A program made the position numbers and the translations under genes. Below, one piece after another: positions 7,557 through 17,442 of a stretch of DNA of 35,748 nt. Under the pieces are notes generated by a model. The model made no database searches, was not told the origin of the DNA, and saw nothing but the letters and a program-made list of their open reading frames with translations. Origin of the DNA: Lachnospiraceae bacterium (GTDB lineage Bacteria > Bacillota > Clostridia > Lachnospirales > Lachnospiraceae). Each line of letters opens with the position of its first letter. Positions within the stretch are counted from its first letter, which is position 1. Where the stretch lies: assembly GCA_017472325.1 (NCBI GenBank), contig JAFUQM010000014.1, forward strand, positions 1-35,748, given 5' to 3'.

Positions 7557-9878
7557 ATGAGTATTTATGATACATTGAATGAAGAACAAAAAAAGGGTGT
7601 GTTTACAATAGAAGGTTCTGTGTTGTTGCTTGCAGGAGCGGGGTCAGGTAAGACCAGAGTGTTGACACATAGAATTGCATATTTGATAGATGAATGTGGA
7701 GTGAATCCGTGGAACATTCTTGCAATTACATTTACGAATAAAGCAGCGGGAGAGATGCGGGAACGAGTGGATCGTATTGTAGGATTTGGTTCAGATAGTA
7801 TCTGGGTTGCTACTTTCCATGCTACCTGTGTGCGTATTCTTCGTAGATATGCAGACCGTATTGGGTACGATACGAATTTTACAATTTATGATACAGATGA
7901 TCAAAAGACAATTATGAAAGAGATTTGTAAGCGTCTGGAAATCGATACAAAGATGTTAAAGGAGCGCACTATTTTAGGCGCAATATCTGCTGCAAAGGAT
8001 GAGTTAAAATCTCCCGTTGAATATGAACTTGGTGTGATGGGAGATTATACGAAACAGAGAATATCCAAAGCATATAAAGAATATCAGACGGTGCTTCGTA
8101 AAAATAATGCGATGGATTTTGACGATTTGATTGTAAAAACCGTGGAGTTATTCAAAACATGTCCAGATGTACTAGAATATTATCAAGATAGATTCAAATA
8201 TATTATGGTGGATGAGTATCAGGATACCAATACAGCACAGTTTCAGTTGATTAAATTGCTGGCAGATAAAAATAGAAATCTGTGTGTTGTAGGTGATGAT
8301 GACCAGTCCATTTATAAATTCCGAGGTGCTAATATCCGTAATATTTTGGATTTTGAAAAGGTGTACCCGGAAGCAGTTGTGATTAAGTTAGAACAAAATT
8401 ATCGTTCTACGCAGAATGTATTGGATGCAGCAAATGCGGTAATCAAGCACAATGTAGGAAGGAAGTCAAAAGCCCTCTGGACAGATAAGGGTGAAGGAAG
8501 TCTTGTACATTTTAGACAGTTTGACAATGCCTATGAAGAGGCTGATTTTACCGTTAGTGATATTGCCAGAAAGAAAAGAGATGGTCTGGCAGAATACGGA
8601 GAATGTGCAATTTTATTCCGTACCAATGCGCAGGCTCGTATTATGGAAGAACGTTTTGTTGTTGCGGGCATACCATATGATGTGGTAGGTGGTGTGAATT
8701 TTTATGCTAGAAAAGAAATCAAAGACTTGTTAGCATATTTGAAAACAATAGACAACGGACGGGATGATGTAGCAGTAAAGCGTATTATTAATATTCCAAA
8801 ACGTGGAATTGGTGCAGCTACCATTGCGCATGTACAAGAATATGCAGATGAAAGAAACATTAGTTTTTTTGATGCGCTATGTGAGGCAGACCAGATTATG
8901 ACAATTGGCAGAAGTGTTTCTAAGTTAAAGCCATTTGTGACAATGATACAGGCATTTCGCAGTAAGCAGGAATTTTTTAGCATTGAAGAGTTGCTTCGTG
9001 ACGTGTTGGAGACAACTGGCTATGTACAGGAACTGGAAGCATCTAATGAGGAAGATGCTGAGAATAGAATTGAAAATATAGATGAACTTTTGAATAAAGT
9101 AATTGCCTATGAAGAAGTAACAGATGAGCCAACACTTAGCACATTTTTAGAAGAAGTTGCGTTAGTGGCTGATATTGATAAAGTTGGTGAAGATAGTGAC
9201 AGAGTGTTGCTTATGACGTTGCATAGCGCAAAAGGATTGGAATTTCCACATGTTTACTTATCAGGTATGGAAGATGGTGTTTTTCCAAGCTATATGACAA
9301 TTGTGTCAGGTGATGATGCAGAGATTGAGGAAGAAAGACGTCTTGCCTATGTGGGAATCACAAGAGCGAAGGATGATCTTACGATTACCTGTGCCAAACA
9401 GCGTATGCTTCGCGGGGAGACGCAATACAATCCTATCAGCCGTTTTGTAAAAGAGATTCCAGCGGAGTTATTAGACAGTAAATTACCGACGCCTAAGCGT
9501 AGAGAATACGAAGAATACGAAGATGATTCTTATGCAAGAAGCCATTTTAAAAGTATTCCGTTTGGAGGTAGTGGCGGAAGTTCTTTTGCAAGACCTAAGG
9601 CAGTTTTGGCACCAAAGCGTACAGCAACAGAGAATAAACCATTTATTGCCCAGGGAATTGAAAGCCTATCTTCTGTCAGTGGATTATCCAAAGGAATGCC
9701 AACAGCAGGTACGACAATTGACTATCAGGTGGGTGATAGGGTAAGACATATGAAATATGGAGAAGGGACTGTACTTGCGCTTGAAGAAAAGCCTAGAGAT
9801 TACCAGGTAACAGTAGATTTTGATAGTGCGGGTCAGAAGATTATGTACGCTGCATTTGCAAAATTGAAAAAATTATAA
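7557..9878 (+). CDS. pcrA: ATP-dependent DNA helicase PcrA/UvrD
   Basis: 773-residue SF1A 3'-5' helicase for repair and replication-conflict resolution. Motifs in order: Q-motif region LNEEQKKGVF; Walker A AGAGSGKT (about 25-33); motif Ia TFTNKAAGEMRERV; motif II VDEYQDTN (about 218); motif III VVGDDDQSIYKFRGA; motif IV QNYRST; motif V TLHSAKGLEFPHVY; motif VI EEERRLAYVGITRAK. The C-terminal ~50 residues (VGDRVRHMKYGEGTV...VDFDSAGQKIM) form the Tudor-like domain that contacts RNA polymerase in known PcrA proteins. ATG 7557 with AAGAAGGG upstream matches the conserved N-terminus (SIYDTLNEEQ); ATG 7518 would add 13 atypical residues. The pcrB and ligA neighbours seen in bacilli are absent. Confidence 0.97.
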   Translation: MSIYDTLNEEQKKGVFTIEGSVLLLAGAGSGKTRVLTHRIAYLIDECGVNPWNILAITFTNKAAGEMRERVDRIVGFGSDSIWVATFHATCVRILRRYADRIGYDTNFTIYDTDDQKTIMKEICKRLEIDTKMLKERTILGAISAAKDELKSPVEYELGVMGDYTKQRISKAYKEYQTVLRKNNAMDFDDLIVKTVELFKTCPDVLEYYQDRFKYIMVDEYQDTNTAQFQLIKLLADKNRNLCVVGDDDQSIYKFRGANIRNILDFEKVYPEAVVIKLEQNYRSTQNVLDAANAVIKHNVGRKSKALWTDKGEGSLVHFRQFDNAYEEADFTVSDIARKKRDGLAEYGECAILFRTNAQARIMEERFVVAGIPYDVVGGVNFYARKEIKDLLAYLKTIDNGRDDVAVKRIINIPKRGIGAATIAHVQEYADERNISFFDALCEADQIMTIGRSVSKLKPFVTMIQAFRSKQEFFSIEELLRDVLETTGYVQELEASNEEDAENRIENIDELLNKVIAYEEVTDEPTLSTFLEEVALVADIDKVGEDSDRVLLMTLHSAKGLEFPHVYLSGMEDGVFPSYMTIVSGDDAEIEEERRLAYVGITRAKDDLTITCAKQRMLRGETQYNPISRFVKEIPAELLDSKLPTPKRREYEEYEDDSYARSHFKSIPFGGSGGSSFARPKAVLAPKRTATENKPFIAQGIESLSSVSGLSKGMPTAGTTIDYQVGDRVRHMKYGEGTVLALEEKPRDYQVTVDFDSAGQKIMYAAFAKLKKL

Positions 9879-9973
9879 TTTTCAAAAAAATAAATAGTAA
9901 AATGTATAAAAAAGTGGTATGATACTATATAGTATTAATAAATGGAACAATGTAAGAAAGGCAGGGGACTTTT

Positions 9974-10249
9974 ATGAATAAAATCGAAGATATTTTAACA
10001 GCAGCAAAATTAAATGAAATTCTTGGTAAGAAGGAAGAACCAAAGAAAAGTAATACACTTTTATGGGTACTAGCAGTTATTGGAGCTGTAGCGGCTGTAG
10101 CAGCCATTGCATATGCTGTATATAAATATTTAACACCAGACTATTTAGAAGATTTTGAAGATGATTTTGATGATGACTTCGATGATGACTTTTTTGAAGA
10201 TGAAGAACCGGAAACAGTAACACAGGAACCGGCAGCAACAGAAGAATAA
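9974..10249 (+). CDS. Small single-pass membrane protein with acidic tail
   Basis: 91 residues, not assigned to a family. A charged N-terminal segment (ILTAAKLNEILGKKEE) is followed by one transmembrane helix (about 29-50, LLWVLAVIGAVAAVAAIAYAVY) and a tail of Asp/Glu/Phe repeats (FEDDFDDDFDDDFFEDEE) encoded by near-identical GATGATGAC-type units. GGCAGGGG lies before the ATG. It sits between pcrA and the rRNA methyltransferase and has its own terminator. The inside-out charge pattern suggests a cytoplasmic N-terminus. A very acidic disordered tail may interact with basic partners, but no function can be assigned. Confidence 0.8.
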   Translation: MNKIEDILTAAKLNEILGKKEEPKKSNTLLWVLAVIGAVAAVAAIAYAVYKYLTPDYLEDFEDDFDDDFDDDFFEDEEPETVTQEPAATEE

Positions 10250-10262
10250 GTTGTATTTAAAG

Positions 10263-10287
10263 GATGCCTGAGAAGGCATCTTTTTTT
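10263..10287 (+). terminator. Intrinsic terminator after the acidic membrane protein
   Basis: Stem gatgcct (10263-10269) / aggcatc (10274-10280), followed by seven Ts. Confidence 0.92.
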
Positions 10288-10291
10288 GCCC

Positions 10292-10330
10292 AATAAGGCA
10301 CTTCGTGAAACGTGCTGGCGTTTGGTTGAC
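10292..10330 (+). repeat. ~37-bp post-terminator repeat, copy B
   Basis: Starts AATAAGGCACTTCGTGAAAC 5 nt past the T-run of the preceding terminator and ends near tttggttgac. It is a divergent member of the family at 3328, 17449 and 34761, sharing CGTGAAACGTGC and GGCGTTTGGT. Confidence 0.8.
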
Positions 10331-10366
10331 ATAAGTATGATGCAAGAGGAAAGGGATAATAGTTAG

Positions 10367-11770
10367 ATGAAAAAAGGGCAGATTTTAACTGGTGTAGTGG
10401 AACGAATAGATTTTCCAAATAAAGGGATTGTGCGTGTAGAGACAGAAGTAGATGGAGCGGTATTAAAAGAATATTGCACAGTCAAAAATGCACTGCCGGG
10501 ACAAACAGTAAAATTCGGAGTGAATAAGATGAGGAAAGGTAAGGCAGAGGGTAGACTTTTGTCAGTAGAAGAGCCAGCCGCATGTGAGACAAACAATCCA
10601 TGTCCGCATTACGGAAGTTGCGGTGGATGTACATACATCAGTTTTCCTTATGAGGAACAACTTCAGATAAAAGAAGCACAGGTAAAGAAATTGTTAGATG
10701 CTGTATTGTTAGAAAAACAGAAAACACCGTATGTGTTTGAAGGCATCAAGGGCAGTCCTGCTCAATATGAATATCGCAATAAGATGGAGTTTTCTTTTGG
10801 TGACGAGGTAAAGGATGGACCGCTTGCGCTTGGTATGCATAAGCGAGGTAGCTTTTATGATATTGTAACAGTACAGAATTGTCAGATTGTAGATGAAGAT
10901 TATCGTCAGATTTTATCTGCGACTTTAGAGTATTTTACACAAAAGAACGCAACCTTTTTTCATAGATTATCTCATATTGGCTATTTACGTCATTTGTTAG
11001 TGCGGAAAGCGGTGAAGACAGGAGAAATTTTAATCGCTCTTGTGACAACGACACAGGAAACCTATGATTTAGAAAGCTACAAGGATATGCTGTTAGAGCT
11101 TCCTTTAACAGGAAGGATTACAGGCATTTTGCATACACAGAATGATTCGGTTGCGGATGTGGTAAGAAGTGATAAGACTGATATTTTATATGGACAGGAT
11201 TATTTTTTTGAAGAATTGCTTGGTTTAAAATTTAAGATTTCTCAGTTTTCTTTTTTTCAGACAAACAGCCTGGGAGCAGAAGTGCTCTATAGTACAGCAC
11301 GTGAATATATAGGAGAAGCGGGTTTAGGGAAAACAGTATACGATTTATATAGCGGAACAGGAACGATTGCACAGTTAATGGCACCTGTGGCAAAAAAAGT
11401 GATTGGTGTGGAAATTGTGGAAGAGGCAGTAGAAGCGGCAAAGAAAAATGCAGAATTGAATGGACTGCATAACTGTGAATTTATTGCCGGTGATGTATTA
11501 AAAGTACTCGATACCATCGAAGAAAAGCCGGATTTTATTATTTTAGATCCACCACGTGATGGAATACATCCAAAAGCGTTGACAAAGATAATTGAGTATG
11601 GAGTGGATAAGTTGGTATACATATCCTGTAAGCCAACGAGTCTTGCGCGCGACCTCGAAGTATTTTTGGAAAATGGGTATGAAGTAGAAAAAGCAGTAGC
11701 TGTTGACCAGTTCCCGTGGACAGCGAATATTGAAACCATTGCTCTTTTGTCCAAACGAAAAACGGTATAA
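10367..11770 (+). CDS. rlmD: 23S rRNA (uracil-5)-methyltransferase, RlmD/RlmCD type
   Basis: 467 residues, SAM-dependent RNA methyltransferase of the TrmA/RumA family. An N-terminal TRAM domain (about 1-68) is followed by the 4Fe-4S ligands C79, C85, C88 (CPHYGSCGGC) and C172 (NCQIVD). The Rossmann domain has the SAM motif YDLYSGTGTIAQ, then FIILDPPRDGIHP, and the nucleophile C421 in SCKPTSLARDL. In Firmicutes this type methylates U1939 and sometimes also U747, and several paralogues are usual, so the exact position modified is uncertain. The ATG follows an AGGAAAGGG-rich leader directly after repeat copy B. No clear terminator follows; a small cggta/taccg hairpin spans the stop region. Confidence 0.9.
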   Translation: MKKGQILTGVVERIDFPNKGIVRVETEVDGAVLKEYCTVKNALPGQTVKFGVNKMRKGKAEGRLLSVEEPAACETNNPCPHYGSCGGCTYISFPYEEQLQIKEAQVKKLLDAVLLEKQKTPYVFEGIKGSPAQYEYRNKMEFSFGDEVKDGPLALGMHKRGSFYDIVTVQNCQIVDEDYRQILSATLEYFTQKNATFFHRLSHIGYLRHLLVRKAVKTGEILIALVTTTQETYDLESYKDMLLELPLTGRITGILHTQNDSVADVVRSDKTDILYGQDYFFEELLGLKFKISQFSFFQTNSLGAEVLYSTAREYIGEAGLGKTVYDLYSGTGTIAQLMAPVAKKVIGVEIVEEAVEAAKKNAELNGLHNCEFIAGDVLKVLDTIEEKPDFIILDPPRDGIHPKALTKIIEYGVDKLVYISCKPTSLARDLEVFLENGYEVEKAVAVDQFPWTANIETIALLSKRKTV

Positions 11771-11786
11771 TTTTACCGATATGTAA

Positions 11787-11815
11787 TTAGATGGTTGCAT
11801 TGTTAACCGTATAAT
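11787..11815 (+). promoter_or_regulatory. Probable promoter of the giant surface protein gene
   Basis: Consensus TATAAT at 11810-11815, with a weak TTAGAT 17 bp upstream. It overlaps the in-frame ATG 11814, which could not then be translated, and so favours ATG 11847 as the start. Confidence 0.45.
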
Positions 11816-11846
11816 GGAAAAATTTGTTAGTAATAGGAAGGATATT

Positions 11847-14800
11847 ATGAGGGGATTAGCAATTGTTTTGATATGTAGCTTGTTAGTAAGCAATAATACA
11901 GCGTTTGCATTAGAAACAGAATCACAGATAGACACAGTGTCAGAAATAGAAACGGTATCGCAGATAGATACAGCGTCAGAAACAGAGACAGTATCACAGA
12001 TAGACATAGCTTTAGAAACAGAGACAGTATCACAGGTGGACATAGTTGATGATGGTAGTGTCAATGAAACAGTAACTGTGTCTGCGAATGAGATTTCAAC
12101 GGGGCAGGAAGTAGAAGTAAGTGAAATGCTTCCTTGTAATGTTGAGAAAAAGACTGATGGAACATGGACAATAGAAAATGCCAATGGAGAAAAAGAGCTT
12201 GTTACTATTGTTGGAAAAACATCTCATGGATATTCGGTTGGAATTAAGAACCCGCAAGGGCAAAGTGAAATGTTTCATAGAAAACAATTTGAAAAGCCAG
12301 CTTATGATTGGAGTGCATTAGGCGAACAAGGTGCTATTATAAGTAAAGCAGAAGAAATGCAAACCAAAATCAATATAGGTGATGAACGTATTTTGGTTAG
12401 TTCGGAAACGGATATGCTGGCATTGGCAGCGCTTTCTGAGCAGGGAGAAACCTTCAAAGAGGTTGAAATTGTGCAGACGGAAAATATTTCCTTTACAAAG
12501 ACGTTTCCTGGTATTGGTCTTGCGGCGTCCACAGCAGAGGAATTTGGATTTCAAGGTACTTTTGATGGGAATGGATACGCATTCTATGGCCTTGAACATA
12601 TAGCAGATAGGGGAATATTTCCAGTAATTGGTAATTATGGTGTAGTGAAGAATGTCACCCTTCTTGCACAGGATTTGCATCTGAAAGAAGGAACCGTTGA
12701 ATTTTTAAATCCATTGGCGGAACGTAATGCTGGAACAATAACCAATTATCATCTGGAAGGCAACATTACAGCAGAGTATGGCATTAGTATTTCTGGTTGT
12801 GTTTGGAGCAATGTAGGAACCATTTCAGATAGTAGTATTAGTGGTACGATAAATGCACAATATTTTAATATAGCAGGATTTGCTCTGGCTAATGTGGCAG
12901 GCGGTAAGATTATAGACTGTTATAATAATTGCGATATTTATACACCGATAGGGTGCGGTCATATAAGTGGAATAACGGGGGTGTCACAAGGGACGATTCT
13001 GCAAAAAGATGATGTAGAAGAGGAGTATATCGACACCCTCTGTGGGGGAATTTATCCTAGAGGATGTTTTCCAGAGATTGCGTCTGAGGAAGTGAAGGCT
13101 CTAGATACAGAGAAGTATGGAACCTATTATTATATTTCTCCTACCATAAAGAATTGTTATAATTACGGGGATATTAAGTCGGAAAGCAGTATTTTGGCAG
13201 GAATTGTAGGACAAACTTCTCCGACAGGTATTGTTATAGCAGATGATTCAGATCCAGAAAATGTATTGTGGATGGATTATACTATGTATGGTGGAACAGT
13301 AGATCACTGTATAAATTTTGGAGATATTTCCGGGATGAACTGTATAGGTGGAATCGTAATGCAGTATAGTGAATTGGTAACCCAGTGCGCAAATTACGGA
13401 GATATTAAAGGTGAAACACAGCTTGGAGGGATTACCGGAAGTGGGGATGGATTCACAGATGAGTTGCGACATGGAATTGTGGAAAGTGCCAATTTTGGAA
13501 ATATCATAGGAAATAGGCTGGTGGGTGGAATTTCAGCAGAGGCCCAGGGCAGCTTTCACGATAATTATAACAGAGGTAATATATGCTATAACGAAGCCGT
13601 AGCAGAAGAAAATTATATTTTAGGTGGTCTGGCTGGTTCGGGAGATGGAAGAGGACTTTGTGCCAGAGGATATTCTACAGGAACCGTTTCTGACATGTCT
13701 AGTAAATGTGGCAGATTATTTGGCCTCTGGACTAATGGCTCTAAAGCTACCTTTTTTTACTTGCTGGATGAAGGTACAGAGAGTAATAATAGCGCAGAAA
13801 GTGTAACCAAAGAATGGTTAAAGAGTGATGAGGCACTGACAGCACTTGGAAATTGTTTTAAAAAGGATACATTAGGCATTAATGACGGATATCCCGTTTT
13901 AAGCTGGCAGTCAGAGAAAGAGAATAAGATGAAAGTGCGCTATGCTACGATGGGCGGCAGTGAAGTTGCAAGTCAGTATGCATATGGAGGAGAGCTTTTG
14001 ACAGCACCGAAGCCTCCGATGAAAGACGGGGCTGAATTTGAAGGATGGTATACAGATGCTGCTTATACAACGGAATGGGATTTTTCGAAAACAGTAAAAG
14101 AACCGATGTGTTTGTATGCAAAATGGAATGATCCGTTAAAGGAGAAGCAGTGGAAGGTAACTATTTCAACGGCAGGAGGAGAATATGACTCTGCATATGG
14201 ATATTCTTCTTATATTTTGGCTTGGGATGGTGCATTGCTTGAAGAAATAGAGATACCGGTACGGGTAGGCTATCGTTTCCTCGGCTGGGGTATAGACGGA
14301 AGCACTACAGATCTCTGGGATTTTGAGAAAGACTGTGTGACGAAGGATACGACATTGGAAGCCGTATGGGAGAAAGCAGCTCGCGTACATGTGAATCTTG
14401 TATATTGCGGTGCGGATGATATCGATGTGAAAAATAATGTTTTTTATTATGAATATTCTCAAAAGTTAGAACTAGAGGTGGTTACAAAGAAAAACCATGA
14501 ATTTGGAGGTTGGTTTACGCAAGAGAATGGAAACGGTGTGCAGTATACAAATGACATGAGAATATATGAGGATGTAACTTTGTATGCATATTGGATTGGG
14601 AATGAAAGATACACAGTTACTTTTGAAAGCATGGGCGGAAGTGAGTATGCGGCAATGACCGACATTATTCCGGGAAATTGTATTGTTTTGCCGACACCTG
14701 TAAAAGAAAATTGTGTGTTTGTTGGTTGGTATACAGAGCCAGCAGGAAAGGGAAGACGTTTTACGAATGCGACTCCTATTACAGAAAGCCTGATTTTGTA

Positions 14801-16907
14801 TGCTTTTTGGAAGGAAGATACGATATCGGGCGAATATCGTATTGTAGCAATTCCAAACCAAGTATATACAGGAAGCAAAGTGGAACCAAAGGTTACAGTT
14901 TATTATGAAGATAAACTGTTGATGGAAGAGGAAGATTATTTTGTGACGTATGCTAACTGTGTGGAGTCAGGAATTGCCACTGCATACGTTAAGTTGAGCA
15001 CCGATAAGACGACATTCAAATTAAAATATCTTATTGCAGAAAAAAGTATTGAAGAAGATGACGTTGATGTATTGGTGTCTAACTCGACATTAAACAGAGA
15101 GACATTGATGCCGGAAGCTCCTGCTGTAGAGCTAACGTACTCTGGAAAGAAATTATGTAAAAATAGAGATTATGAGATAGAAGTGAAAGAAGGAACAGCA
15201 AAACAAGCAACGGTCGTTATCACGGGAAAAGGAAATTTTATCGGTACAAGAGAGCTTCCTTTTAAAATTGTAAGTAAAAGCATAACAAATCTCACAATCA
15301 AACAGATAGCGCCGCTAACTTATACAGGAACTGCGCAGGAACCTCAAGTTGAAATAACGACAAAAACAGGTACGGTTTTAATTGACGGTAAGGATTATGA
15401 GTGTATATATACAAATAATGTTAATCCGGGAAAAGCGGTCATTGAGATTCGTGGAATCGGATTGTATGCCGGCAATAGAAATGTAGAATTCATGATAACA
15501 AAGAAGCCTATGGACCAGAAAGATGTTAAGATTGCACTTGATTCGTTGGTAGTTTATGATGGAACTGCAAAAAAAGTAGCTGTTATGGTAGAACATAATG
15601 GAATGACTTTGGAGCAGGGTAATGATTATACTGTAAAATTTAGCAATAATACGAAGGCATCAAAACAGGCCTGTGTCACGATTAAGGGACAAGGAAATTA
15701 TACTGGACAGCGGAAGGCATATTTTACAATTCTTCCGAAAGATATCAAAGAAACAGATATTTATGTAGAAGACGGAAAATATCAGAATGGAAGACCAATA
15801 AAATCTAAAGTTATTGTTAAGGATGGCACAAAAACCTTACGCCAAAATAAAGACTATGAGGTCGTATATTCTAATAATAAGGAGATAGGAGAAGCCTCAG
15901 TAGTGATTAAAGGAAAAGGAAATTATAGCGGAACAGTCACAGAACAAAGCTTTAGAATTGTTTCGGAGATGATCACAGAGGCAACAGTTGAAAAAATTGA
16001 AGCCGTAACATATGATGGAGAGATTTTCAAGCCAGATATTAAGGTATACTATAAAAATGACTTATTGACAGCAGGTGAAGATTATATTATCCAATATCCG
16101 GCACAAAATAATCAGAATGCAGGAAAAGGTATGCTCTATGTAATAGGTCAGGGTATTTTTGGTGGAAGAAAAACGGTTTCCTATACAATAAATAAGAGGG
16201 AATTAGACGCCAAAAATAATGACTTTATGCTACAGGCGATTGAAAAACAGACATATACCGGAATGCAGCTAAAGCCGAAAGTAAATCTGTCTTATAAAGG
16301 GATAACGTTGATTGAGGGAAAAGATTACAAATTGCGCTATCAGAAAAACAGAAATGCTGGAGAAAAGGCAGTCGTTATAATACAAGGAATGGGCAATTTC
16401 AAAGGAACATGGAAAGAAAATTTTACAATCTTACCTGCCAATATTTCTGATACAGATATTGTGGCACAAGATATTGCATATAAAAAAGGAAAAGCGAGTG
16501 TCCCTAAATTGACAATTAAATATGGAACTAAAAAGCTTAAGATGAATAAGGACTATGTTATTTCTTATGCGACGAATATGCAATGTCAGGATAGCGAAGT
16601 AATGGTCAAGGGCGTTGGTAATTTTGCGGGCATGGGAGAGCAAAGCGTTACGGTTTCTTATCATGTGTATGCAGTAGCTGCCGGCAAGATAAAGAATAAA
16701 AAAATATCAACACAGTTTATTACTGAGAGTGAAAGGATAGAGCCTGAAGTAGAGTTGACCTACAATGGAGAAACATTGACGGAAAATTTGGATTATGTTC
16801 TTTCGTATGAGAATAATACGAAACCGGGGAAGGCTAAAGTAGTCATTCGTGGTATTGGCAGATTTGGAGGAGAAAAGAAAGTTACATTTCAAATTAAACA
16901 AAAGTAA
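11847..16907 (+). CDS. Giant secreted multi-repeat surface protein (GLUG-like, InlB-type and Ig-like repeats)
   Basis: 1,686 residues. A signal peptide (RGLAIVLICSLLVSNNTAFA) is followed by a low-complexity stretch of about 11-residue ETESQIDTVSE-like repeats (about 23-65). Residues about 230-620 are a GLUG-like beta-helical region (recurring NYGDI...GGI.G). About 695-990 holds four Listeria-Bacteroides (Flg_new/InlB-B) repeats with F.GWYT and LYA.W endings. About 995-1686 holds nine Ig-like units of about 75 residues (YTG...P.V...Y....L..GKDY...Y.NN...G.A.V.I.G.GNY.G). ATG 11847 has AGGAAGG upstream. It ends in the last repeat with no LPXTG, LysM, SLH or transmembrane anchor. It is probably an adhesin or surface matrix protein; the ligand is unknown. 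The secreted M14 peptidase lies 0.6 kb downstream. Confidence 0.88.
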   Translation: MRGLAIVLICSLLVSNNTAFALETESQIDTVSEIETVSQIDTASETETVSQIDIALETETVSQVDIVDDGSVNETVTVSANEISTGQEVEVSEMLPCNVEKKTDGTWTIENANGEKELVTIVGKTSHGYSVGIKNPQGQSEMFHRKQFEKPAYDWSALGEQGAIISKAEEMQTKINIGDERILVSSETDMLALAALSEQGETFKEVEIVQTENISFTKTFPGIGLAASTAEEFGFQGTFDGNGYAFYGLEHIADRGIFPVIGNYGVVKNVTLLAQDLHLKEGTVEFLNPLAERNAGTITNYHLEGNITAEYGISISGCVWSNVGTISDSSISGTINAQYFNIAGFALANVAGGKIIDCYNNCDIYTPIGCGHISGITGVSQGTILQKDDVEEEYIDTLCGGIYPRGCFPEIASEEVKALDTEKYGTYYYISPTIKNCYNYGDIKSESSILAGIVGQTSPTGIVIADDSDPENVLWMDYTMYGGTVDHCINFGDISGMNCIGGIVMQYSELVTQCANYGDIKGETQLGGITGSGDGFTDELRHGIVESANFGNIIGNRLVGGISAEAQGSFHDNYNRGNICYNEAVAEENYILGGLAGSGDGRGLCARGYSTGTVSDMSSKCGRLFGLWTNGSKATFFYLLDEGTESNNSAESVTKEWLKSDEALTALGNCFKKDTLGINDGYPVLSWQSEKENKMKVRYATMGGSEVASQYAYGGELLTAPKPPMKDGAEFEGWYTDAAYTTEWDFSKTVKEPMCLYAKWNDPLKEKQWKVTISTAGGEYDSAYGYSSYILAWDGALLEEIEIPVRVGYRFLGWGIDGSTTDLWDFEKDCVTKDTTLEAVWEKAARVHVNLVYCGADDIDVKNNVFYYEYSQKLELEVVTKKNHEFGGWFTQENGNGVQYTNDMRIYEDVTLYAYWIGNERYTVTFESMGGSEYAAMTDIIPGNCIVLPTPVKENCVFVGWYTEPAGKGRRFTNATPITESLILYAFWKEDTISGEYRIVAIPNQVYTGSKVEPKVTVYYEDKLLMEEEDYFVTYANCVESGIATAYVKLSTDKTTFKLKYLIAEKSIEEDDVDVLVSNSTLNRETLMPEAPAVELTYSGKKLCKNRDYEIEVKEGTAKQATVVITGKGNFIGTRELPFKIVSKSITNLTIKQIAPLTYTGTAQEPQVEITTKTGTVLIDGKDYECIYTNNVNPGKAVIEIRGIGLYAGNRNVEFMITKKPMDQKDVKIALDSLVVYDGTAKKVAVMVEHNGMTLEQGNDYTVKFSNNTKASKQACVTIKGQGNYTGQRKAYFTILPKDIKETDIYVEDGKYQNGRPIKSKVIVKDGTKTLRQNKDYEVVYSNNKEIGEASVVIKGKGNYSGTVTEQSFRIVSEMITEATVEKIEAVTYDGEIFKPDIKVYYKNDLLTAGEDYIIQYPAQNNQNAGKGMLYVIGQGIFGGRKTVSYTINKRELDAKNNDFMLQAIEKQTYTGMQLKPKVNLSYKGITLIEGKDYKLRYQKNRNAGEKAVVIIQGMGNFKGTWKENFTILPANISDTDIVAQDIAYKKGKASVPKLTIKYGTKKLKMNKDYVISYATNMQCQDSEVMVKGVGNFAGMGEQSVTVSYHVYAVAAGKIKNKKISTQFITESERIEPEVELTYNGETLTENLDYVLSYENNTKPGKAKVVIRGIGRFGGEKKVTFQIKQK

Positions 16908-16967
16908 ACAGTGAAATACGAGTTCTTTCAAACCTTTTCGTGTGGATTTTCTTTTTACAATTAAGAA

Positions 16968-16996
16968 TTGAGTTTTTAGGCCATTTATACTATAAT
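16968..16996 (+). promoter_or_regulatory. Promoter of the 101-residue protein gene
   Basis: TTGAGT (16968-16973), 17-bp spacer, TATAAT (16991-16996), about 60 bp before the ATG. Confidence 0.7.
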
Positions 16997-17059
16997 AAGA
17001 AAAGAATATCGAATCCAGATACGATATTTTATGGAAGTAAGATAAAAGGAGATACAGAT

Positions 17060-17365
17060 ATGGCTGATTGGAATGATATCAAAAAAGCATTTGAACGTGA
17101 TTTGGATAAACAGGAAGAGAAATTTGTTGCAAACGAACAGAGATTGTTAAATGATGTTGCCAATTATCTCAGTTCGCAGAAGGGTGCTTCTGCCATACAG
17201 GGATATCAGCCAACGGAAGTGCTTGAGTTTCTAAATAACCCTATCTCGGAGATTAAACTTGCTATTGGTGGTGAATGGAGTAAGTTTGAAGATTCCGATT
17301 TGGAAACCCTTGCGTATTCCCTTGCTAAAAAGGTCAAATTATCTGGTAATATGATTCCGTGGTAA
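17060..17365 (+). CDS. Hypothetical 101-residue soluble protein
   Basis: I do not recognise a family. The N-terminal half is helical and charged (WNDIKKAFERDLDKQEEKF), and the C-terminus is better conserved in appearance (ISEIKLAIGGEWSKFEDSDLETLAYSLAKKV). It has no signal peptide or membrane segment. ATG 17060 has a good AAAGGAG ribosome site; the reading frame is open for 40 codons upstream, but that stretch contains the promoter. It is a single-gene unit with its own promoter and terminator, between the giant surface protein and the carboxypeptidase. Confidence 0.8.
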   Translation: MADWNDIKKAFERDLDKQEEKFVANEQRLLNDVANYLSSQKGASAIQGYQPTEVLEFLNNPISEIKLAIGGEWSKFEDSDLETLAYSLAKKVKLSGNMIPW

Positions 17366-17399
17366 GAGAATCGCATATATTTTAATATGATGTATAGAG

Positions 17400-17442
17400 A
17401 CCTCTTGTGAGATCGCTTTTGGCTTTCTGATAAGAGGTTTTT
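17400..17442 (+). terminator. Intrinsic terminator of the 101-residue protein gene
   Basis: Stem acctctt (17400-17406) / aagaggt (17432-17438), with a further partly paired interior, then a run of Ts to 17442. Confidence 0.85.

Noticed and set aside
11287..11754. 155-codon minus-strand frame within rlmD
   Set aside because: It lies wholly inside a gene with complete catalytic motifs and has no ribosome site.
11543..12184. 213-codon minus-strand frame opposite the start of the giant surface protein
   Set aside because: It is a shadow of the SQIDTVSE repeat and crosses two strongly supported genes on the other strand.
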